A DNA stretch of 64,000 nucleotides from Pseudomonas sp. LS1212 (GTDB lineage Bacteria > Pseudomonadota > Gammaproteobacteria > Pseudomonadales > Pseudomonadaceae). Shown one piece after another: positions 9,124 through 17,471 of this stretch. The notes beneath the pieces are model-generated. The model saw nothing but the letters and a program-made list of their open reading frames with translations, was not told where the DNA came from and ran no database searches. The stretch is taken from contig NZ_CP102951.1 in assembly GCF_024741815.1 (NCBI RefSeq), positions 4,664,001-4,728,000 of the forward strand. Reading direction: 5' to 3'. How positions within the stretch are numbered: position 1 is the first letter of the stretch; every line of letters starts with the position of its first letter. The translations under genes and the position numbers were made by a program.

Positions 9124-10325
9124 CAAACGCGTTCGATCGCCAGCGCCAGGCCCTGGCCTACGCCGACGCACATGGTCGCCAGGCCTTTCTTGCCGCCGGT
9201 TTTCTCCAGCTGATGCAACGCCGTGAGGATCAGGCGAGCGCCACTCATGCCCAGCGGGTGCCCCAGGGCGATGGCGCCGCCGTTGGGATTGACCTGTGGT
9301 GCATCATCGGCCAGACCCAGCTCACGCAGTACGGCCAGGCCTTGACTGGCGAAGGCTTCGTTGAGTTCGATCACGTCGAAATCAGCAACCGCCAGGCCCA
9401 GGCGTTCAGTCAGTTTGCGTACCGCCGGAACCGGGCCGATACCCATGACCCGTGGTGCTACGCCGGCACTGGCCATACCGAGCACGCGCGCGCGCGGGGT
9501 CAGGCCATGTTTTTTGACCGCTTCGGCCGAGGCCAGGATCATGGCCGCTGCGCCGTCGTTGACGCCCGAAGCGTTGCCCGCGGTGACGGTCTTGTCCGGG
9601 CCGTTGACCGGCTTGAGCTTGCTCAGGGTTTCCAGGCTGGTATCGGCCCGTGGGTGTTCGTCCTGCTCGACCACGGTCTCGCCTTTCTTGTGGGCGATGC
9701 GCACCGGCACGATTTCTTCGGCGAAGAACCCGGCGGCCTGCGCCGCAGCTGTGCGCTGCTGGCTGCGCAGGGCGAAGGCGTCCTGGTCGGCACGGGAGAT
9801 CCTGTAGTCGTCGGCAACATTGTCGGCAGTCTGCGGCATGGCATCGACTCCGTACTGGGCTTTCATCAAGGGGTTGATGAAACGCCAGCCGATGGTGGTG
9901 TCTTCCAGCTTCATGTTGCGCGAAAACGCCGCGTCCGCCTTGCCCATCACAAATGGCGCCCGCGACATCGACTCGACGCCGCCGGCAATTGCCAGCTCCA
10001 TCTCACCGCTGGCAATGGCGCGGAAGGCGGTACCCACCGCATCCATGCCCGACGCACAGAGACGGTTCAGGGTGACGCCCGGAATGCTTTCCGGCAAGCC
10101 GGCCAGCAGCAGCGCCATGCGCGCCACGTTGCGGTTGTCTTCGCCGGCCTGGTTGGCGCAGCCGAGGAATACCTCGTCCACCTGGTCCCAGTGCACCGAC
10201 GGGTTGCGCTCGATCAGGGCCTTGATCGGCGCGGCGGCCAGGTCATCGGCCCGGACGCTGGACAGGCCACCGCCAAAGCGGCCGATCGGGGTGCGAATCG
10301 CATCGCAGATATAGACGTCACGCAT
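9123..10325 (-). CDS. pcaF: beta-ketoadipyl-CoA thiolase
   Basis: This thiolase of 400 residues cleaves beta-ketoadipyl-CoA to succinyl-CoA and acetyl-CoA, the last step of the pathway. The active-site cysteine lies in NRLCASGMDAV (near residue 90). The C-terminal thiolase signatures NPNGGAIALGHPLGMSGAR and CVGVGQG hold the His and the second Cys. The pcaJ stop and the pcaF start overlap as TGATG, so pcaIJF is one operon. A paaJ-type thiolase would look similar; the neighbours decide for pcaF. Confidence 0.95.
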   Translation of the reverse strand: MRDVYICDAIRTPIGRFGGGLSSVRADDLAAAPIKALIERNPSVHWDQVDEVFLGCANQAGEDNRNVARMALLLAGLPESIPGVTLNRLCASGMDAVGTAFRAIASGEMELAIAGGVESMSRAPFVMGKADAAFSRNMKLEDTTIGWRFINPLMKAQYGVDAMPQTADNVADDYRISRADQDAFALRSQQRTAAAQAAGFFAEEIVPVRIAHKKGETVVEQDEHPRADTSLETLSKLKPVNGPDKTVTAGNASGVNDGAAAMILASAEAVKKHGLTPRARVLGMASAGVAPRVMGIGPVPAVRKLTERLGLAVADFDVIELNEAFASQGLAVLRELGLADDAPQVNPNGGAIALGHPLGMSGARLILTALHQLEKTGGKKGLATMCVGVGQGLALAIERV

Positions 10326-11104
10326 CAGGCTTCTCCTGGCGCTTGGCCGTGAGCGGCCGCGGTACGTGCTTCCAGATCGCGCAAGGCAGTCAGTTCGACG
10401 TCGGTCGGCTCGGCGGTTTCGGTCACGTTGTCGGCGAAGCGGATTGCCCAGCCGGTGGCCGCGACGATCTGCTCGCGGGTCACGCCAGGGTGAATGGCGG
10501 TGACCACAAACTCATTGGTGCCGGCTTCCGGCTCCATGATGCACAGGTCAGTGATGATCCCGACCGGGCCTGCGCCCGGCAAGCCCAGACGCTTGCGCGA
10601 ATCGCCGCCTTCGCCATGACCGACCGAGGTGATGAAGTCCAGCTTGTCGACAAATGCACGGTTGGACTGCTTGAGGATGATCAACACGGTTTTCGCGGAG
10701 CCGGCAATTTCCGGCGCCCCGCCTGCACCCGGCAGACGAACCTTCGGATTGTGGTAGTCGCCGACCACTGTGGTGTTGATGTTGCCGAAGCGGTCGACCT
10801 GGGCGGCACCGAGAAAGCCCACGTCGATACGGCCACCTTGCAGCCAGTAACGGAAAATCTCGCCAGTCGGCACCACGGTGTCGGCGGTTTCCGCCAGTTC
10901 ACCGTCACCGATCGACAGCGGCAGCACAGTCGGCTTGGCACCGATCGGGCCGGATTCGTAAATCAGGACCACGTCTGGCGACGATGTCAGACGGGCCAGG
11001 TTGGCGGCCTTGGAGGGCAGGCCGATGCCGACGAAGCAGACAGAACCGTTTTTCAGGCGACGGGCCGCAGCCACGGTCATCATTTCATTGGTGGAGTAGT
11101 TCAT
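10325..11104 (-). CDS. pcaJ: 3-oxoadipate CoA-transferase, subunit B (CatJ/glutaconate type)
   Basis: This subunit of 259 residues partners with the product of the gene before it to move CoA from succinyl-CoA to beta-ketoadipate. The probable catalytic glutamate is in LIYESGPIG, as in the beta subunits of glutaconate-type CoA-transferases. The sequence resembles the CatJ type known from P. knackmussii and the P. aeruginosa pca cluster, not the shorter SCOT-like PcaJ of P. putida KT2440. The start overlaps the pcaI stop by one base (TAATG). Confidence 0.88.
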   Translation of the reverse strand: MNYSTNEMMTVAAARRLKNGSVCFVGIGLPSKAANLARLTSSPDVVLIYESGPIGAKPTVLPLSIGDGELAETADTVVPTGEIFRYWLQGGRIDVGFLGAAQVDRFGNINTTVVGDYHNPKVRLPGAGGAPEIAGSAKTVLIILKQSNRAFVDKLDFITSVGHGEGGDSRKRLGLPGAGPVGIITDLCIMEPEAGTNEFVVTAIHPGVTREQIVAATGWAIRFADNVTETAEPTDVELTALRDLEARTAAAHGQAPGEA

Positions 11105-11961
11105 TATTGAGCCTCCGAAGCGCTGGCCAATTTTGCCTTGAATGCGTTGAAATCAGCGGTGCCACGGATGTACTCGTCGATCCACGCGGTGAAGGTCTCA
11201 CGGTTGCGGGCGATCGGGTCCCAGGCCTGATAGAAACGGTTGTCACGCTCGGAGTAGCCGTGCGCGTAAGAAGGATGGGCACCACCAGGAACCAGGCAGA
11301 CTGCCGTCAGGGCCCAGGTCGGCAGCACGCAGGCGTTCATCGGTGCCTGCAGATCATCGACGATTTCCTCGACGGTGACGATGCAACGCTTGGCCGCCAA
11401 TGCCGCTTCTTTCTGTACGCCGAGAATTCCCCACAGCAGCACGTTACCCTTGCGGTCGGCCTTCTGCGCATGGATGACAGTCACGTCCGGGCGTACCGAC
11501 GGCACCGCAGCCAGTACTTCGCCGGTGAATGGGCACGTGACGGTCTTGATCAGCGGGTTGACCTTCGGCAGGTCGGAACCGGCATAAGCGCGCAGCACCG
11601 CGAAGGGAAGGCCCGAAGCGCCGGCAACATAAGCGTTGGCGAGGTCGGCATGGCTGTGTTCTTCGATTTCCATGGCGTGCGGCCACTGCTTCTCGACCGC
11701 ATCACGCAGACGGTGCAGCGAACCTACCCCAGGGTTGCCGCCCCAGGAGAAGATCAACTTGCTGGCGCAGCCGGCACCGATCAATTGGTCATAGATCAGA
11801 TCAGGAGTCATGCGCACCAGCGTCAGATTCTTCTTGCCCTGACGAATGATTTCATGACCCGCAGCCGTCGGGATCAAGTGCGTGAAGCCTTCGAGTGCAA
11901 CGGCATCGCCATCGTTGACGAATTGCTTCACTGCTTCGTGGAGCGAGAGAATTTCAGCCAT
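11104..11961 (-). CDS. pcaI: 3-oxoadipate CoA-transferase, subunit A (CatI/glutaconate type)
   Basis: The protein has 285 residues, longer than the roughly 230-residue SCOT-type PcaI, and carries SWGGNPGVGSLHRLRDAVEK, which I associate with the CatI branch. With subunit B it forms the heteromeric transferase that activates beta-ketoadipate. It is the first gene of pcaIJF. A palindromic PcaR-like operator lies about 100 bases upstream. A good ribosome site (GGAG) precedes the ATG. The older symbol catI would also be acceptable. Confidence 0.88.
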   Translation of the reverse strand: MAEILSLHEAVKQFVNDGDAVALEGFTHLIPTAAGHEIIRQGKKNLTLVRMTPDLIYDQLIGAGCASKLIFSWGGNPGVGSLHRLRDAVEKQWPHAMEIEEHSHADLANAYVAGASGLPFAVLRAYAGSDLPKVNPLIKTVTCPFTGEVLAAVPSVRPDVTVIHAQKADRKGNVLLWGILGVQKEAALAAKRCIVTVEEIVDDLQAPMNACVLPTWALTAVCLVPGGAHPSYAHGYSERDNRFYQAWDPIARNRETFTAWIDEYIRGTADFNAFKAKLASASEAQ

Positions 11962-12062
11962 GGGAGACTCCTTGATTCACTGAGCCGATTGTCGGAGGTT
12001 GGGGCGCATTTATTGCCCAGGAATGACTGCAGATTAAGCCGGGCATCCCTCGCGTACAATCC

Positions 12063-12088
12063 GATAATCGAGTATCCGTTCGATTATC
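12063..12088. promoter_or_regulatory. PcaR operator upstream of pcaIJF
   Basis: GATAATCG and CGATTATC form a perfect 8-bp inverted repeat with a 10-base spacer, 102 bases before the pcaI start. Read on the minus strand, bases 12078-12092 give GTTCGATAATCGAAC, 14 of 15 identical to the PcaR target GTTCGATAATCGCAC as I remember it. PcaR would activate pcaIJF here with beta-ketoadipate. Confidence 0.78.
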
Positions 12089-12128
12089 GAACCAATTGTT
12101 GTCAAGCTACCCTTCATCTCCCTCGGTG

Positions 12129-12166
12129 AAAAAAAGGCCCTGTCCCTGGCCGGGACAGAGCCTTTT
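12129..12166 (-). terminator. Rho-independent terminator of pcaR
   Basis: On the minus strand, AAAAGGCTCTGTCCC pairs with GGGACAGGGCC and is followed by seven T residues, starting about 25 bases after the pcaR stop. Confidence 0.85.
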
Positions 12167-12189
12167 GGCGTTGCCTGGATTCAGGAGAG

Positions 12190-13032
12190 TCAGGCGAACA
12201 ACTGCGCACTGAGATCGCCACTCGCACTGAGCATGATCGGCAAAAAACGCTGCTCAAGTTCGCTGCGGCTGACCCGCCCGGCATGGGTACTGACGTTCAG
12301 CGCCGCCAGTACCTGGCCCGACGCGTCGTAAACGGGCACCGCGATAGAGCGCAAACCCTGCTCGAGCTCCTGATCGACAATGCACCAGCCTTGCTGCCGG
12401 ACCTGTTGCAGGCATTCGAGCAGTGCCACCGGATCACTGATGGTACGGCTGGTCTTGGGTTGAAGGTCGGCGTGTTCGAGGTATTCATGCAAGGTGGCAT
12501 CGTCCAGCGCTGCCAGCAGGATCCGCCCCATGGACGTGCAATAGGCCGGCAACCGTCCACCCACCGAAAGGTCGACCGAGATCAATCGTTGGGTCGTCGC
12601 CGAGCGGGCAATATAGAGGATGTCGTCGCCCTCCAGAGTGGCCATGTTGCAGGCTTCATGCAGTTGTTCGCTCATACGGTCCAGGTACGGCTGAGCCGAA
12701 ACCGCCAGTGGCGTCGAGGACAGGTACGCATGCCCGAGGGTCAACACTTTGGGCAGCAGCGAATAGGTGCGTCCATCGGTGGTGGCATAACCCAGTTTGA
12801 TCAGGGTATGCAGGCAACGGCGTACCGCAGCTCGGGGAATCTCGGTACGGTGGCTGATCTGGGCGATGGTCAGGTGGCGCTTGCGCTCCTGGAAAGCCTG
12901 CACCACTGCCAGGCCTCGGGCCAGCGAGGTCATGAAGTCCGGGTCACCGGTCAATGCCTGGATCCTCTTGGCCGGAGACGCCACAATGGGCGGTGCCAAC
13001 GAGGTGAATGAATTGCGCAGTTGATCGTTCAT
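12190..13032 (-). CDS. pcaR: IclR-family regulator of the beta-ketoadipate pathway
   Basis: This IclR-type regulator has an N-terminal winged helix (LTIAQISHRTEIPRAAVRR) and a C-terminal effector domain; APPIVASPAKRIQA and DFMTSLARGLAV are PcaR hallmarks. It binds beta-ketoadipate and activates pca genes. I chose the ATG at 13032 (280 residues) because AAAGGA lies six bases before it; an in-frame ATG at 13065 would add 11 residues but has a poorer ribosome site. The gene has its own terminator, and a PcaR-like palindrome lies about 75 bases upstream, so it probably regulates itself. Confidence 0.93.
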   Translation of the reverse strand: MNDQLRNSFTSLAPPIVASPAKRIQALTGDPDFMTSLARGLAVVQAFQERKRHLTIAQISHRTEIPRAAVRRCLHTLIKLGYATTDGRTYSLLPKVLTLGHAYLSSTPLAVSAQPYLDRMSEQLHEACNMATLEGDDILYIARSATTQRLISVDLSVGGRLPAYCTSMGRILLAALDDATLHEYLEHADLQPKTSRTISDPVALLECLQQVRQQGWCIVDQELEQGLRSIAVPVYDASGQVLAALNVSTHAGRVSRSELEQRFLPIMLSASGDLSAQLFA

Positions 13033-13105
13033 TCCAGGTCCTTTATTCCGTAGATCTTTACTCATGGCTCACGCTGCCCTCTCGAGGGAACACGCCTATG
13101 TGGTC

Positions 13106-13133
13106 CGATTATCGAACCATCGACCGATAATCG
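13106..13133. promoter_or_regulatory. PcaR operator upstream of pcaR (autoregulation)
   Basis: CGATTATC and GATAATCG form a perfect 8-bp inverted repeat with a 12-base spacer. The minus strand of 13103-13117 reads GTTCGATAATCGGAC, 14 of 15 identical to the remembered PcaR consensus. The arm order is reversed relative to the pcaI operator. A plus-strand promoter-like pair (TTGACC, TATACC) begins 4 bases beyond it. Confidence 0.72.
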
Positions 13134-13164
13134 CAATTGACCATTGCCACCGATGCTTATACCT

Positions 13165-13259
13165 TTCCCGCGCCACAATGTGGCTTCTTGGAGATCTTGG
13201 TCAGGTACCCACCAAAGAAGTCCCAGGCACGGCCTTGCCCACGAAGCGAGGCCGTTTTT
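13165..13259 (+). ncRNA. candidate small RNA divergent from pcaR
   Basis: A possible promoter (TTGACC at 13137, TATACC at 13158, spacing 15) is followed by a GCCAC/GTGGC hairpin at 13172-13184, a TTGGT/ACCAA hairpin at 13197-13215, and a terminator-like stem ACGGCCT/AGGCCGT at 13229-13255 with a T-run. No open frame with a ribosome site fits inside. The start is a guess from the promoter, and the spacing is short. The idea is that a transcript of about 95 bases runs away from pcaR with its promoter next to the PcaR operator. It needs RNA data. Confidence 0.35.
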
Positions 13260-13694
13260 CTCTATTCTGGACGAACCTGTTTCAACTTTCCGCCGATGCT
13301 GAAAGCGGACGTTCCCCAATAGGCTCACGCTTTCGGCATGTCGATGTAACAATCCCCACACATAAAGTTGACCTGACTGAAGTGTCCGGCGATAGTCTTA
13401 TTTCATTCAATTGCTATAATCATTGTCAGTGACCAATTCGCTCCCATGAAGAACGGATCCTGTCACACCCGCAAATGTCCTCAAGGTTGGCCGAACGCCC
13501 ACTTTGCATTTGCCAGTTACATGAGAACTGTAGCTACGACAGCTGTAAATCTCTGGTGCCGTGGCCGCGTGCTCCTACCGTTCCCGATTGACCGCTGCAA
13601 GCCTCCAGGCTGGTACTCCACGCAGCTGACTCGCCAGAACAGAAGTGCATTGCGTTTTACACCAGAATCCACCACTACTTTATTAGGTAACAAA
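13260..13694 (+). other. non-coding stretch before the small gene; promoter-like sequence
   Basis: No gene is supported here. TTGACC at 13368-13373 and GATAGT at 13391-13396 are 17 bases apart and could be a sigma-70 promoter; a TATAAT at 13415-13420 is a second -10 candidate. The frame of the following small gene stays open back to an ATG at 13446, but that extension has no ribosome site and an unusual, cysteine-rich composition, so I read it as untranslated leader. Confidence 0.4.
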
Positions 13695-13898
13695 GTGACG
13701 AAAGATGAACTGCGCGCGGAACTTGAGCGCCAGGAACAACGTTACAAGGAAGTCTACGGCGGGGAAGTCACCACCTACGCCGCGCAACCTGATCCGGAAC
13801 GCAAGCCATGGCGTAAAAGAGCCAGTGTCCAGGACCAGGCTTTTGTCCAGGAACTGCAGAAGATGGAAAAGGATCTCAAGGCAGAGCAACAGCCTTAA
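13695..13898 (+). CDS. small conserved hypothetical protein, 67 residues
   Basis: The GTG at 13695 follows AGGTAA and gives a highly charged, Lys/Glu/Gln-rich protein (start VTKDELRAELERQEQRYKEV) that should be mostly helical and cytosolic. It has no signal peptide or membrane segment. I have the impression that similar small proteins occur in other pseudomonads at the pit locus, but I cannot name a family or function. Codon use looks normal for the region. An upstream ATG at 13446 is possible but less likely. Confidence 0.62.
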   Translation: MTKDELRAELERQEQRYKEVYGGEVTTYAAQPDPERKPWRKRASVQDQAFVQELQKMEKDLKAEQQP

Positions 13899-14269
13899 GC
13901 GACTTCCCGAAGAATAGAAGCAGCCACACCTGGCTCGACACAACGCATCGCCCGACCTTTTGCGGGCGAGCACGGGCGCGGCATTTCTTGAGAAATGCCG
14001 GATAAATATTGGCTGTCGAAAAGTTCAGTAACTGAATCACACAAATTTCAAACAGTCGTTTGAAATATTTCGTGCGCCGATTTTGATAACATCTTCACCG
14101 CCGTTGCCTTCAAAATTCTGCAATTTAGCTGCCGTTCAAGCATTCCGACTGCAGTGGCAGGCGCTGTCAACCCACGATTTCCGGGTATTACCGATCAGCA
14201 GCAAGTGCATTGATTTCTAGGGTTTTCTGGCATAATCGCGCCCCCTTATGACCGGGTCAGAAAACCTTC
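13899..14269 (+). other. intergenic leader of pit with a row of palindromes
   Basis: No gene is seen. Four inverted repeats stand in a row: TCGCCCG/CGGGCGA at 13948-13969; a 9-bp perfect stem CGGCATTTC/GAAATGCCG at 13979-14000; TTCAG/CTGAA around 14024-14036; and a 9-bp perfect stem ATTTCAAAC/GTTTGAAAT at 14045-14066. None has a T-run. A probable -10 (CATAAT) for pit lies near 14231, about 40 bases before its start. The hairpins lie upstream of that promoter, so they could be operators, or the end of the small gene's transcript. Confidence 0.5.
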
Positions 14270-15742
14270 ATGATCGATTTATTCAGCGGACTTGATGCTT
14301 GGGTGCTGGTGAGCTTGCTGCTCGCCCTGGCCTTTGTCCTCACCTTCGAGTTCATCAACGGCTTTCATGACACCGCTAACGCGGTTGCCACAGTCATCTA
14401 TACCAAAGCCATGCCGCCACATCTGGCCGTGTTCTTTTCGGGTGTCTTCAACTTTCTCGGGGTTCTGCTCGGCGGGGTCGGCGTGGCGTACGCCATCGTG
14501 CACCTGCTGCCGGTCGAACTGCTGATCAATGTGAACACCGGTCATGGTCTGGCAATGGTGTTCTCCTTGCTTGCCGCGGCCATCACCTGGAACCTCGGCA
14601 CCTGGTACTTTGGTATTCCAGCGTCCAGCTCGCACACCCTGATCGGCTCGATCCTCGGCGTCGGCCTGGCCAATGCCCTGATCAACGACATCCCGTTGGG
14701 CGATGGCGTCAATTGGCAGAAGGCAATCGATATTGCCACTTCGCTGGTACTCTCGCCAATGGCGGGTTTCCTGGTGGCTGGCCTGGTGCTGATCAGCCTT
14801 AAATGGTGGCGTCCGCTGTCCAAGATGCACAAGACACCGGAGCAACGCCGCAGTATCGACGACAAAAAGCACCCGCCGTTCTGGAACCGCCTGGTATTGG
14901 TCATCTCGGCCATGGCCGTCAGCTTCGTGCACGGCTCCAACGACGGCCAGAAAGGCATCGGCCTGATCATGCTGGTGCTGATCGGTATCGTTCCGAGCCA
15001 GTTCGTGCTGGACCTGAACAGTACGACCTACCAGATCGAGCGGACTCGCGATGCAACCGTGCACCTGAGCCAGTTCTATGAGCGCAACAGCAGCACGCTG
15101 GGCGAGTTCCTGGCCCTGGGCAAGGCGAAAAGCAGCGACCTGCCTGAACAGTTCAGCTGCAACCCGCAACAGACCGAGCCCACCATCGCGGCCCTGTCGA
15201 ACACCCTTAAAGGGGTTTCGGACTACCACTCGCTGCCGTCGGAAAAGCGCATCGAAGTGCGCCGCTACCTGCTCTGCCTGGATGACACCGCGAAGAAGGT
15301 CGGCAAGCTGCCTACCCTGCACGCACGTGAAAAGGCTGACCTGAACAAGCTGCGCAAGGACCTCACAGCCACCACCGAGTACGCCCCTTTCTGGGTGATC
15401 CTCGCCGTGGCGCTGGCCCTCGGCATCGGCACCATGGTTGGCTGGAAGCGTGTGGTATTGACCATTGGCGAGAAGATCGGCAAACAAGGCATGACCTACG
15501 CCCAGGGGATGTCGGCGCAGATCACCGCAGCCTGCGCCATTGGCCTTGCCAACATATTCAGCCTGCCGGTTTCGACCACGCACGTCCTTTCCTCGGGCGT
15601 AGCGGGCACCATGGTGGCGAACAAGAGCGGCCTGCAAGGCGGCACCATCAGGACCATCCTGCTGGCCTGGGTACTGACCCTGCCGACCTCGATGGCTCTG
15701 GCGGCCGGCTTGTTCTGGCTGGCGTCCAAAGCCCTGGCTTGA
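14270..15742 (+). CDS. pit: low-affinity inorganic phosphate transporter, Pit family
   Basis: This inner-membrane protein of 490 residues imports phosphate (as a metal-phosphate complex) with protons. The duplicated Pit signature is visible: FEFINGFHDTANAVATVIYT near residue 30 and FVHGSNDGQKGIG near residue 220. About ten membrane helices are evident, with a hydrophilic loop from about 240 to 355 separating the halves. The C-terminal half carries PVSTTHVLSSGVAG. It is the length of PitA/PitB. No Pho box is seen before it, in line with constitutive Pit expression. A bidirectional terminator follows. Confidence 0.92.
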   Translation: MIDLFSGLDAWVLVSLLLALAFVLTFEFINGFHDTANAVATVIYTKAMPPHLAVFFSGVFNFLGVLLGGVGVAYAIVHLLPVELLINVNTGHGLAMVFSLLAAAITWNLGTWYFGIPASSSHTLIGSILGVGLANALINDIPLGDGVNWQKAIDIATSLVLSPMAGFLVAGLVLISLKWWRPLSKMHKTPEQRRSIDDKKHPPFWNRLVLVISAMAVSFVHGSNDGQKGIGLIMLVLIGIVPSQFVLDLNSTTYQIERTRDATVHLSQFYERNSSTLGEFLALGKAKSSDLPEQFSCNPQQTEPTIAALSNTLKGVSDYHSLPSEKRIEVRRYLLCLDDTAKKVGKLPTLHAREKADLNKLRKDLTATTEYAPFWVILAVALALGIGTMVGWKRVVLTIGEKIGKQGMTYAQGMSAQITAACAIGLANIFSLPVSTTHVLSSGVAGTMVANKSGLQGGTIRTILLAWVLTLPTSMALAAGLFWLASKALA

Positions 15743-15756
15743 TCGACCCGCTCATG

Positions 15757-15784
15757 AAAAAGGCGCCCCAGGGCGCCTTTTTCA
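15757..15784. terminator. bidirectional terminator between pit and the YjgR-type gene
   Basis: The stem GGCGCC/GGCGCC is flanked by an A-run and a T-run, so it can stop transcription from both sides. It lies between two converging genes. Confidence 0.85.
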
Positions 15785-15801
15785 TGAGCAGAGCAACCCG
15801 C

Positions 15802-17286
15802 CTAGCGGCGTTTGCTGCCGCCGAGCAACGAACCCATCAACCCCCGGACCAACTGCCGCCCCAACTGATTGGCCGCCTGGCGCATGGCCGACTTCAGTGC
15901 CTGCCCGGCCACGCTGCCGAGAAACTCACCGGCTTTGTCGCTCAGGCTCTCACCGGCGGGGGTGGTTGTGTCTGGCGCAACGACCTGAGGGTCACCCACC
16001 TTGCGCGCCGCGAGCATTTCATAGGCCGATTCACGGTCGATCGGCTTATCGTAGCGCCCGGCCAGGGGCGACTGGCTGATCAAGGCCGCGCGTTCGGCCT
16101 GGCCGAGCGGCCCGATTCGCGACTGCGGCGGCGCTATCAGCACGCGCTGGACCATGGCTGGAGTGCCCTTGTCCTGCAATGTCCCCACCAACGCCTCACC
16201 AATCCCCAGTTCAGTCAGCACCGTCAGCGCATCGAACGCCGGGTTGGGCCGAAAGCCGTCAGCGACGGCCTTCAAGGACTTCTGCTCCTTGGCGGTGAAG
16301 GCGCGCAGGCCATGCTGGATACGCAAACCGAGCTGAGCCAGCACATCGTCCGGCAGATCGCCCGGAGACTGGGTGACGAAATAAACCCCGACCCCCTTGG
16401 AGCGAATCAACCGCACCACCTGCTCCAATCGCTCTTGCAGGGCCTTGGGCGTGTCGGCAAAGAGCAGGTGCGCCTCATCGAAGAACAGCGCCAACAGCGG
16501 TTTTTCCGCATCGCCGCGTTCCGGCAACTGCTCGAACAACTCAGCCAGCAGCCAGAGCAGGAAGGTCGCATACACCTTGGGCGCTTCATGCACCAGGCGA
16601 CTGGCATCGAGCAGGTGAATCCGCCCACGCCCTTCTGCCGTGGGGTGCAGAATGTCTTCCAACTGCAGGGCCGGCTCGCCAAACAACGCTTCGGCCCCCT
16701 GCTGCTCCAGGGTTGCCAGCCGCCGCAGCAGGGCCTGGCTGGAACCTGTGGTCATCAAGGCACTGTCTTCACCCAACAGCTGCGGATTGTCCTTGAGGTG
16801 ATTGAGCAGCGCCTTCAAATCCTTCAGGTCGAGCAGCAAAAGCCCTTCACTGTCTGCAACCTTGAATGCGGCATAGAGTGCCGCTTGCTGGCTGTCGCTC
16901 AACTCCAGCAGGCTGCCGAGCAAAAGCGGCCCCATTTCGCTGATGGTTGTTCGTAGAGGATGACCGGACTCGCCGTGTATATCCCACAAGGTCACCGGAT
17001 AGGCCTGCGTTCTGTGATCGAGCCAGGGCATTCCGGCAATCCGCTCGGCGACCTTGCCCTGCGGGTTGCCTACCGCCCCCAGCCCGCACAGGTCACCTTT
17101 GATATCAGCGGCAAACACCGCCACACCCGCATCGCTGAAGGCTTCGGCCAAGCGTTGCAAGGTCACGGTTTTACCGGTCCCGGTAGCACCTGCCACCAGG
17201 CCATGACGGTTGGCCAGGCGCATTTCCTGGAAAATCGGCTGGCCGCCCAGGTCGGCACCGAGAACAAGTTGCGAAGAATCAGGCAT
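15802..17286 (-). CDS. yjgR: HerA/YjgR-type ATPase (DUF853 family)
   Basis: The protein has 494 residues. Walker A is GATGTGKT (residues 33-40) and Walker B is LLALFFDEAHLLF, with an arginine-rich QERLEQVVRLIRSKGVGVYF stretch after it, as in HerA/FtsK-like pumping ATPases. The C-terminal third ends in a low-complexity Gln/Arg/Gly tail (GRQLVRGLMGSLLGGSKRR). The cellular role of YjgR is not established; relatives act on DNA, but no nuclease partner (NurA) is adjacent. The gene stands alone, convergent with pit. Confidence 0.85.
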   Translation of the reverse strand: MPDSSQLVLGADLGGQPIFQEMRLANRHGLVAGATGTGKTVTLQRLAEAFSDAGVAVFAADIKGDLCGLGAVGNPQGKVAERIAGMPWLDHRTQAYPVTLWDIHGESGHPLRTTISEMGPLLLGSLLELSDSQQAALYAAFKVADSEGLLLLDLKDLKALLNHLKDNPQLLGEDSALMTTGSSQALLRRLATLEQQGAEALFGEPALQLEDILHPTAEGRGRIHLLDASRLVHEAPKVYATFLLWLLAELFEQLPERGDAEKPLLALFFDEAHLLFADTPKALQERLEQVVRLIRSKGVGVYFVTQSPGDLPDDVLAQLGLRIQHGLRAFTAKEQKSLKAVADGFRPNPAFDALTVLTELGIGEALVGTLQDKGTPAMVQRVLIAPPQSRIGPLGQAERAALISQSPLAGRYDKPIDRESAYEMLAARKVGDPQVVAPDTTTPAGESLSDKAGEFLGSVAGQALKSAMRQAANQLGRQLVRGLMGSLLGGSKRR

Positions 17287-17471
17287 TTTTTCACCCTTGG
17301 TTAAGCTTTGGCTCGAGTCTGTCGATACCAGTATAGGTAACAGGATTGTTCCGAATGACCGGTCAGATAAACCCCAAAGGGACGGGGGACTATCAGTTGT
17401 CAGCCTGTCATTTCATGTGAACAACTCTTGTGGGCAACCGGAATACAAGACCTTGGCGGACACAACACGTT

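Noticed and set aside
9072..10352. Plus-strand frame of 426 codons with GGAGG before its ATG
   Set aside because: It runs antisense through the whole of pcaF and through a perfect terminator at 9097-9123; the composition is that of a shadow frame.
10984..12129. Plus-strand frame of 381 codons opposite pcaI and the pcaI-pcaR gap
   Set aside because: Antisense to well-supported pcaI, no ribosome site, no recognisable domain.
13446..13694. N-terminal extension of the small 67-residue protein
   Set aside because: The extra 83 codons have no Shine-Dalgarno, are rich in Cys/Arg/Ser, and are unlike the charged helical rest.
17405..17422. CTGTCATTTCATGTGAAC as a Pho box before the chemoreceptor
   Set aside because: Only the first half-site fits; the second at 11 bases matches at two of seven positions.
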